Shown: one piece after another, positions 34,100 through 39,424 of the stretch
Layout: each line of letters starts with the position of its first letter
How positions within the stretch are numbered: the stretch's first letter is position 1
NCBI GenBank assembly: GCA_044867525.1
Contig: JBIOVB010000042.1
Span: 1-39,424 of the forward strand
Length of the DNA stretch: 39,424 nucleotides
Direction of reading: 5' to 3'
From: JALYNX01 sp044867525
Lineage (GTDB): Bacteria > Actinomycetota > Acidimicrobiia > Spongiisociales > ZC4RG35
Position numbers and translations under genes: made by a program
The notes under the pieces: generated by a model
Databases searched by the model: none
Told to the model about the DNA's origin: nothing
What the model saw: only the letters and a program-made list of their open reading frames with translations

Positions 34100-34525
34100 T
34101 CAGCCATCTACGGTCTCGCTCGAGAACGGGAGAACCGGGGTTCGCCAGGCTTCCGCATCATCTTCTGCCCTCCATCGCCCGATGGTGTGACCTTCAGGCT
34201 GGGCTACCAGGAATCGTATGAACGAGGCATGAGCGGTCCCGGGCTTGACCAGCCAGCGAATGGCAGTCCTGTGCTCGGTGCTCTGCGCAAAGGCCATCAT
34301 CTCTTTCCGTGAATCCCAGAAGGACATGTTCCCGAAGGTGAACGGGAACTTGTACCAGAGGAAGTGTCCCCTATAGCCGGGTGAGCCGCGCATCTTCCGG
34401 GACAGTCGCACCCAGACGAACGCCAGCTGAATCAAAGCCCTGACGCCCGTGTACTGAGTCCCTCCGAAGAAGAGATGCGTACCCTGAGCGGGCGCGGGGG
34501 CATGGCTGAAGTCCTTGGTGTACAA
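34100..34525 (-). CDS. small protein, probable dimeric alpha/beta-barrel fold
   Basis: The 141-residue protein has FGNMSFWDSRKEMMAFAQS followed by HRTAI, a pattern seen in CrtA-like or DUF3291/DUF4188-like monooxygenase-fold proteins. I cannot name the exact family. The start is TTG 34525 with a strong TAGGAGGGAG just upstream. It lies nine bases after the nitroreductase and 84 bases before the PaaK-like gene, in one operon. A role in oxidising or binding a small hydrophobic molecule is inference. Confidence 0.6.
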   Translation of the reverse strand: MYTKDFSHAPAPAQGTHLFFGGTQYTGVRALIQLAFVWVRLSRKMRGSPGYRGHFLWYKFPFTFGNMSFWDSRKEMMAFAQSTEHRTAIRWLVKPGTAHASFIRFLVAQPEGHTIGRWRAEDDAEAWRTPVLPFSSETVDG

Positions 34526-34534
34526 ATCTCCCTC

Positions 34535-35560
34535 CTACGACAAGACGATCAACTCGTTAACTGGCAACCGCGGCGAGCGAGGGCTTGGCGGCCCGAAGCC
34601 CAGGCGAAAACAAGCCACCATTGGGGCGCTGCTTGGAATGCCGAAGACGTCGGCCAGACCGATGCGCGTGGTCTCGTGGTCCATCGACGCAGTCATGGGG
34701 TGGAACCTGACGTTCTCCGCTGTTGCTTCAAGCCAAACCCGGAGCAAGGCTCGACCACCGGCGAAGTAACCGGCGACATCAGCGCTTGGAGCTGTGAGAA
34801 GGCCGAAAACTGGCGCGTGCCGGACCAGACGAGCTTGGAATGCGGCCATAGGTCTATGCAGGCCGACGCTCGCCAGGACTCGCATCCGATTAGGAGGGAA
34901 TATGTATGACGCCGCAGCCGCTCTCAGTCGCCCAAGTGAAAGGCTTTCGATCGTGAGGCCGTCCCGGATGTACCTGGGGTCGTCGGCACCAACCCTTAGC
35001 CATCCGTAGAACTCGCGATAGACCGCAGCGTCCGCAAGATTCTGGGCCGTCCCCGCGAAGGTCAGGTCGGCAACCCCCTGAAGTCGGTCGCCGCTCACAA
35101 ACGAAAGATGGCTGTCGTGAGTGGCGGCCTGATGTACGAGACGTTGGAGGGTTGACGATGGCACCTGCTCGGAGGCAAATGGCAGTCTGGTGGTCTGACG
35201 ATGAGGAATCGCGGATGCAAGGGCTCCTTGCATCTGGTCAGGCGTGGCCATCGAAAACATGAGCCAGGCTGCATGTTCCACAGCGGGCCTGTAATCAAGC
35301 CGAACGTGGGTAGCGACGCCCTCCGCCCCAGCGGTGATCGAGATCGACTCAGCGGCCGCTCCCAATCCGGTCATCAGGTAGGAGGATCGAGGATCTCCGT
35401 GTGGCAATTCACGCTTCCGATCCCATCCCAATCCGATGCCGTCCTCAACGGGACGAAAGATCCATGGTTGGGAGTTGTGCGCCGAGGGGGCGGACACGGC
35501 GGCACTCAACCAGGGGACAATCGGTAGTCCCTTGAAGGAGAGGGTCGGCGCGTGCTCCAC
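34535..35560 (-). CDS. Acg-like nitroreductase-family protein
   Basis: The 341-residue protein carries SAPSAHNSQPW (23-33), the FMN-contacting motif of the Acg family of nitroreductase-like proteins known from mycobacteria, and IPHRQTTRLPF in the middle. Acg proteins have a flavin-binding fold whose active site is often lidded, so they may store or sequester FMN. The C-terminal SSAPMVACFRLGFGPP is typical too. GTG 35560 is preceded by GGAGG. It is the first gene of the minus-strand operon leading to the PaaK-like ligase. The 109 bases upstream hold no gene. Confidence 0.78.
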   Translation of the reverse strand: MEHAPTLSFKGLPIVPWLSAAVSAPSAHNSQPWIFRPVEDGIGLGWDRKRELPHGDPRSSYLMTGLGAAAESISITAGAEGVATHVRLDYRPAVEHAAWLMFSMATPDQMQGALASAIPHRQTTRLPFASEQVPSSTLQRLVHQAATHDSHLSFVSGDRLQGVADLTFAGTAQNLADAAVYREFYGWLRVGADDPRYIRDGLTIESLSLGRLRAAAASYIFPPNRMRVLASVGLHRPMAAFQARLVRHAPVFGLLTAPSADVAGYFAGGRALLRVWLEATAENVRFHPMTASMDHETTRIGLADVFGIPSSAPMVACFRLGFGPPSPRSPRLPVNELIVLS

Positions 35561-35669
35561 CAGCGCCTCCAGTGCCAGGGGGTCAAACCGTAGCCGTTAG
35601 ACGGAATCCTTGGACTCGCGATCTGGTGAAACTGCAGAGAGGGTCCGAGTTCCTCTCGAACAAGGCCCG

Positions 35670-36536
35670 TTAGGTCTTTGCCCTCAGTCTCTTGAGAAGC
35701 TCGGCATGAGCTTTCTCGACGCTTTCCTTAGGCAGACCGGTGTAGAGCTGGATGAGCTCGTCCCTGGTGATCACGTCCTTTCGGATATCCAGGATCGCTG
35801 ATTTGGCGAAGTGCCTGCTGGAGCCCATGTCCACGGAAACGATCTTGACGAAATCCTTGAGAAAGTCCTGTTCCTCGGGGGTGAAGGCCATGTCGTCATC
35901 TCCTGTGTCGAACGGTGGTGCGTCTCCAGGGACCAAGACCGTGGCGGGGTCGATACCCGCCTCCAGGTCCTTGGGCCCAAGGTTGAATTCGAAATGCATT
36001 GTGTCGCCGATGGCCCACCCGAGCCATCGAAAAACCCGGATCTCTTCCTTGGTCTTGATTCTCTCGACTGCCTCGACCTGGGATCGGGTGACCTTGGTCT
36101 TGGAGAAATCCCACTTCTTCTTGGCGAACGGTGACTCGAAGTGCTTGTTGAGGGGTGGGTCGATGTCGACTGCAATCCCATAGTTGTGGAGGGAGCAATT
36201 CTCTCCCGAAGGGGCACACGGCTTGGACTTGTCGATCCCTTGGGAACAAGCCCTCCCCACCTCGGCACGCTTGGGCACCGGGTACCCCGTCGCCAGCAGA
36301 GTGGATTCGAGTGCAGCCCAACCGTCGAGGCAAATGCTCGGGGTGAAGCCGCGCTTCTTCCCCCAGAGAACCAGTTGCGACTTCGATTCCTTACTTTTCG
36401 CGATGCACCGGTAGGGAGCCCAGAGCTCGCGCATCTTCCTGACTGAGACCAATGGAGGAAACTTACTCGGGTCCGTCGATGCAGCCGCTTCCGTACCAGA
36501 ATCGGTGCCTATGCCAGACGAGGTATCAGCAGACAA
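35670..36536 (-). CDS. M15-family peptidase, D-Ala-D-Ala carboxypeptidase or endolysin-like
   Basis: The protein is up to 288 residues long. Zinc-site residues of the M15 fold are visible: H117 and D124 in SLHNYGIAVDID, and H181 in TMHFEF. Two Cys pairs lie near 97-114. A charged helical C-terminal domain (215-288, FTPEEQDFLKDFV) may bind wall or partner proteins. No signal peptide is evident, so export could depend on another system, as for endolysins. The start is uncertain: TTG 36536 overlaps the divergent MORN-like gene and has no Shine-Dalgarno, while ATG 36434 behind AGGAAG avoids overlap. Confidence 0.7.
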   Translation of the reverse strand: MSADTSSGIGTDSGTEAAASTDPSKFPPLVSVRKMRELWAPYRCIAKSKESKSQLVLWGKKRGFTPSICLDGWAALESTLLATGYPVPKRAEVGRACSQGIDKSKPCAPSGENCSLHNYGIAVDIDPPLNKHFESPFAKKKWDFSKTKVTRSQVEAVERIKTKEEIRVFRWLGWAIGDTMHFEFNLGPKDLEAGIDPATVLVPGDAPPFDTGDDDMAFTPEEQDFLKDFVKIVSVDMGSSRHFAKSAILDIRKDVITRDELIQLYTGLPKESVEKAHAELLKRLRAKT

Positions 36537-36738
36537 CGCCGATTACGACAACGGCGAGCCGAAACACCGAGGCTTCAGGCTCAACGGAGAGATGCACGGG
36601 GCTTGGGAGTTCTACCGACGCGATGGCAGCCTCATGCGCAGCGGGGAGTTCGACAACGGAGAACAGGTGGGGACGTGGCGCACCTTCGATCGCGCCGGGA
36701 ATGTCGTGAAGGCGACAGAGTTCCCCACTGGTAGCTAG
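36511..36738 (+). CDS. MORN/YwqK-like repeat protein
   Basis: This 75-residue protein contains two 24-residue repeats of the MORN-variant type (GEMHGAWEFYRRDGSLMRSGEF, shortened here to GEMHG..GEF, and GEQVGTW..FDRAGNVVKATEF). Similar proteins are widespread and sometimes annotated as YwqK antitoxins, but no toxin gene is adjacent. ATG 36511 is preferred; GTG 36505 is two codons upstream. Its 5' end overlaps the longest version of the divergent M15 gene. Confidence 0.7.
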   Translation: MPDEVSADNADYDNGEPKHRGFRLNGEMHGAWEFYRRDGSLMRSGEFDNGEQVGTWRTFDRAGNVVKATEFPTGS

Positions 36739-36745
36739 CGACAGG

Positions 36746-36761
36746 GTCCAGGCCCCTGGGC
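36746..36761 (+). terminator. hairpin between convergent genes
   Basis: GTCCAG pairs with CTGGGC (one G-T pair) around a four-base loop, followed by GTCTTGG. It lies in the 30-base gap between the MORN-like gene and the convergent VOC gene and may work for both strands. Confidence 0.4.
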
Positions 36762-36768
36762 GTCTTGG

Positions 36769-37152
36769 CTACTCGGCGGGTTGAAACAGTTCGATCGGGT
36801 TGCCGGAAGGATCCTCGAGGAGAATCTGCTGGCCGCCAGGGCCGGTCACGATGTCGTTGCGGAACGGCACTCCCTCCGAGCGGAGACGTTCCACCTCGGC
36901 GCCGATGTCGTCAACGATGAGGTGGATACGGTTCCAGCCTCCGGGGGCCGGCTTGCGCCCGTCGGGCATGGGCCGACCCGCCGAGCTCTGGGGCCCGGCC
37001 AGCAGCAGTCTCAACCTTCCCCTCACGACATCGGCGAAGGCGGGGAGAGCGCTGGACTTCACGCGGAAACCGAGATGGTGCGTGTAGAACTCAATGGCAT
37101 CCTCCACGTTGTCCACCATGTAGCGGACACTGACCATGTCTTCTTCGGACAT
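36769..37152 (-). CDS. VOC-superfamily (glyoxalase/bleomycin-resistance-like) protein
   Basis: The 127-residue protein shows the paired beta-alpha-beta-beta-beta modules: VSVRYMVDNVEDAIEFYTHHLGF in the first half and IHLIVDDIGAEVERL with ILLEDPSGNPIELFQP in the second. His and Glu candidates for metal binding (H77 region and E123 region) are present. Such proteins range from dioxygenases and isomerases to drug-binding proteins, so the reaction is unknown. ATG 37152 is used. It stands alone. Confidence 0.85.
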   Translation of the reverse strand: MSEEDMVSVRYMVDNVEDAIEFYTHHLGFRVKSSALPAFADVVRGRLRLLLAGPQSSAGRPMPDGRKPAPGGWNRIHLIVDDIGAEVERLRSEGVPFRNDIVTGPGGQQILLEDPSGNPIELFQPAE

Positions 37153-37305
37153 CCGCCGTCACCCCCTGGATTCGCCCTGATATCGCCAATATTTACCGGC
37201 AGGAGGATAGGTGCGCCCATGTCCCCCCCGAATACGGAGCAGGAGGATGGCGGGCAACCTCGATCCAGACCCGTTTCTGTCACGGCCACCCGATACAAAT
37301 AGGTC

Positions 37306-38466
37306 ATGGCTGGGGGAGACCGGCTGCCGATCATCATTCCGCTCCTCGAGGACAAGGAGCTGGCCTCGATCGACGAGCTCGACGATCACATCCTGTTGCT
37401 CGAAACCGCCAGGCGTCGCCTCGATGTCGAGTGGACCGAGTCAGTTGGTGTCTTCGAAAGCCGGAAGGGGCACGAGGTCTATTGCTACCCCAACATGGTC
37501 GCCTATCTCAGGCATCGGGCTCGCATCGCCGGCTCCCGTGCCAGCAGATATGTCACCGCAGCGCGACACGCAATGCGATTCAGGGCGACCTTTGCCTCCT
37601 GGCGATTGGGACAGATCACAACCGATCAGGCAGAGATGCTGTTCCAGGCAGCGAGGCAGCTGCCTGACCGGTACCCGGACGCGGAGCCGGTGTTGCTCGA
37701 GATCATCGGGGACACCGCCGAGGAGACCGAGAAGATCCTGGCCTACTGGCGTCAGGCGATCGACCGGCCAGGCGTAGAGGTCGAGGGAGAGGTGCAGATG
37801 GCGAGGCGGCGATTCGACTTCTCGCGGCGGGCAAACGGCATGATCGAAGGCGAGTTCGCTCTCACCGAGCCCGCCGGTGAGGCGTTCATGGCGGCTCTGG
37901 ACTCCGTGATGCCACCACCGTCGGCCGGCGATGATCGGAGCGCCAGTCAGCGGCGTCACGATGCATTCGAAGACCTCGCCCGTGGATTCCTGGCAGGCAG
38001 TGAGCCCTCCGAGGTCGGCGGCGAGCGGCCTCATGTCAACGTCTTCGTCGACATCAAGGCACTGGAAGGAATCCCCGGTGGGCTCCACGAAACGGAGGGA
38101 GGCCGGGTGCTCGACGTGGAGACCATCCGTCTTCTCGCTTGCGACTCGTCGGTGAGTCGCATCGTCTGGAAGGGCGAGTCCGAGATCCTCGATGTTGGAA
38201 GGCGGACCCGGGTCATACCCGCAGCGATGCGGCGGGCCGTCATTGCCCGTGACCGCCACTGCGTGTGGAAGGGCTGTGGCCGGTCACCGAGATGGTGCGA
38301 TGTCCATCATCTCCACTCCTGGGCCCAGGGAGGTGACACCAGCCTGTGCAACCTTTGCCTGCTTTGCCGCTACCACCACACACTGGTCCATCGTCACGAA
38401 GGTGACTTGAGAGAGGTCCTCGATCTGCGGTCTCTCGAGCGGGTTGCGGCCGGTCGACCTACCTAG
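37306..38466 (+). CDS. DUF222-HNH endonuclease-family protein
   Basis: The 386-residue protein has a helical DUF222 region (about 20-240) and a C-terminal HNH nuclease domain with paired Cys and the core HHLHSWAQGG..NLCLLCRYHH (about 323-353). This architecture is abundant in actinobacteria and is related to the REP13E12 family of mycobacteria, often multi-copy. No flanking repeats were seen here. ATG 37306 follows TACAAAT by five bases, with no Shine-Dalgarno, so it may be leaderless. Biological role unknown. Confidence 0.87.
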   Translation: MAGGDRLPIIIPLLEDKELASIDELDDHILLLETARRRLDVEWTESVGVFESRKGHEVYCYPNMVAYLRHRARIAGSRASRYVTAARHAMRFRATFASWRLGQITTDQAEMLFQAARQLPDRYPDAEPVLLEIIGDTAEETEKILAYWRQAIDRPGVEVEGEVQMARRRFDFSRRANGMIEGEFALTEPAGEAFMAALDSVMPPPSAGDDRSASQRRHDAFEDLARGFLAGSEPSEVGGERPHVNVFVDIKALEGIPGGLHETEGGRVLDVETIRLLACDSSVSRIVWKGESEILDVGRRTRVIPAAMRRAVIARDRHCVWKGCGRSPRWCDVHHLHSWAQGGDTSLCNLCLLCRYHHTLVHRHEGDLREVLDLRSLERVAAGRPT

Positions 38467-38480
38467 GGGCGGTGTGCCCC
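38466..38480 (+). terminator. weak hairpin after the DUF222-HNH gene
   Basis: GGGGC pairs with GCCCC around a five-base loop, beginning at the last base of the stop codon. It lies in the 84-base gap before the convergent ABC permease; the rest of that gap shows nothing clear. Confidence 0.3.
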
Positions 38481-38550
38481 CACTCCGGACTTCCTCCGAA
38501 TCACCGAGCCAATTCCAACATGGTGTGGCGCCCCGGCCGAGATGCCCGAC

Positions 38551-39327
38551 CTACTCGCCTACCGGGACAGGTTCGATCCGGCGATAGAGGCTCAACGAAA
38601 GAGTGTAAAACACGACCAGTATGCCCAGGCTCCAGGCCATGGCGATCCAGAGATCATTGCCCGGCGTGCCGTCGGTGAGCAGTGAGCGAATCGTCTCGAT
38701 GATCGGGGTCATAGGTTGGTTCTCGGCAAAGCCCCTCAGCAATGGTGTCATCGAGTCGGTGGGCACGAACGATGGGCTGATGAAGATCAGGAGCAGCAGG
38801 ATGTAGGCGAAGGCGCCGGCGCCCTCCACCGTTCTTGCCAGCAGGCCGAAGAACATGGCCATCCACGTCGTGGCGAGGGTGAACAGGACAAGAAGGCCGA
38901 CGAACCACAGCCACCCATCAGGTCTGGCGGCCGGGCGAAACCCGACGATGAACGCCACCACCAACACGAGAAAGCAGGAGAAGAGGTTGGAGAGCGTCGA
39001 CGACAGAGCCTGTCCGCTCAGAACCGAGGAAGGCGCCACCGGCATCGTCCGGAAGCGACCGATGATGCCCTTCTGCAAATCCATGCTGAGTCGCACCGCG
39101 GCATAGGCAATGCCACTGCCGATGGTCATGATCAGAACCCCGGGCGTGATGAAGTCGACGTATTCGACCGAGCCGGTCTGTGCCCCGAGGGCGCCCCCGA
39201 ACACGAAGACGAACAGTAGGAGGATCGCGATCGGCGTCAACACGACGGTGATGATCGTGTCGAGGCTGCGCGTCGTGTGTCGCAGGCTTCGCTTGGTCAT
39301 GGTCCACATGTCATTCAGAGCTCGCAT
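38551..39327 (-). CDS. ABC-2 type transporter permease, DrrB-like
   Basis: The 258-residue protein has six membrane helices. The N-terminal region (SLRHTTRSLDTIITVVLTPIAI), the conserved GIIGRFRTMPVAPSSVLSGQ cytoplasmic segment and the C-terminal NQPMTPIIETIRSLL motif are typical of daunorubicin-resistance-type permeases, which export drugs, lipids or polysaccharide precursors. ATG 39327 overlaps the end of the ATPase gene by 17 bases, so the two form an exporter operon. Substrate unknown. Confidence 0.9.
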   Translation of the reverse strand: MRALNDMWTMTKRSLRHTTRSLDTIITVVLTPIAILLLFVFVFGGALGAQTGSVEYVDFITPGVLIMTIGSGIAYAAVRLSMDLQKGIIGRFRTMPVAPSSVLSGQALSSTLSNLFSCFLVLVVAFIVGFRPAARPDGWLWFVGLLVLFTLATTWMAMFFGLLARTVEGAGAFAYILLLLIFISPSFVPTDSMTPLLRGFAENQPMTPIIETIRSLLTDGTPGNDLWIAMAWSLGILVVFYTLSLSLYRRIEPVPVGE

Positions 39328-39424
39328 GTGAGTCCTCCAGTTCTTCGTCGAGGATCTTGAAGAAGACGTCGTCGAGTGTGGGCGTCTGCTTGGTGAACCG
39401 AGTCGGCTCGATCCCGCTGTCTCT
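39311..39424 (-). CDS. ABC transporter ATPase, C-terminal fragment (runs off window)
   Basis: Only the last 37 codons are inside the window. They include RFTKQTPTLDDVFFKIL, the C-terminal signature of DrrA-like ATP-binding subunits, and end in an acidic EELEDS..SSE tail. The stop lies inside the start of the permease gene. The gene is cut by the window edge, not broken. Confidence 0.85.
   Translation of the reverse strand, partial: RDSGIEPTRFTKQTPTLDDVFFKILDEELEDSHASSE

Noticed and set aside
37306..38466. Mobile element or homing endonuclease
   Set aside because: The DUF222-HNH protein has no flanking inverted or direct repeats and is not inside another gene, so mobility is not supported here.

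Overview
The window is a high-GC chromosomal segment of an actinobacterium. Gene order resembles the mycobacterial tig-clpP-clpX / folC-ndk / rng-rplU-rpmA-obg / nadD-rsfS neighbourhood, and DUF222-HNH, Acg-like nitroreductase and DrrAB-like genes also fit that phylum. A deep-branching class such as Acidimicrobiia is my inference, not something the sequence proves.

Layout. Positions 134-512 hold four tRNA genes (Pro, Gly, Arg, His), closed by a strong hairpin. Then come trigger factor, one ClpP and ClpX (572-3877), the protein folding and degradation module. Positions 4000-7161 hold two secreted LPFTG-anchored surface proteins, each behind a copy of the same structured 5' leader. Next are folC and ndk, then the rod-shape and cell-wall elongation operon mreB-mreC-mreD-mrdA-rodA (9052-14634), tdk, RNase E/G with a structured leader, rplU-rpmA and obgE. 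Positions 19270-24318 carry a CoxD-like MoxR ATPase, a CoxE-like VWA protein, a lone receiver domain and an orphan molybdenum hydroxylase large subunit.

On the minus strand follow a membrane/Asp-box protein (24319-26130) and a translationally coupled pair of GAPDH genes (26227-28276). The upstream member of the pair lacks the catalytic Cys, His and a phosphate-binding Arg. A degenerate M23 domain gene, nadD, rsfS and tRNA-Ala complete the conserved part.

From about 29925 the content becomes accessory: GNAT-like protein, membrane proteins, a minus-strand operon with an Acg-like nitroreductase, a small alpha/beta-barrel-like protein and a PaaK-like adenylating enzyme, an M15 peptidase, a MORN/YwqK-like protein, a VOC protein, a DUF222-HNH protein and an ABC-2 exporter that runs off the window end.

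The most promising unusual signals are the twin leader RNA of the LPFTG genes, with a conserved three-codon mini-ORF and a possible G-tract frame switch in the second gene, and the GAPDH/pseudo-GAPDH pair. All functional calls rest on reading motifs by eye; no database search was run.
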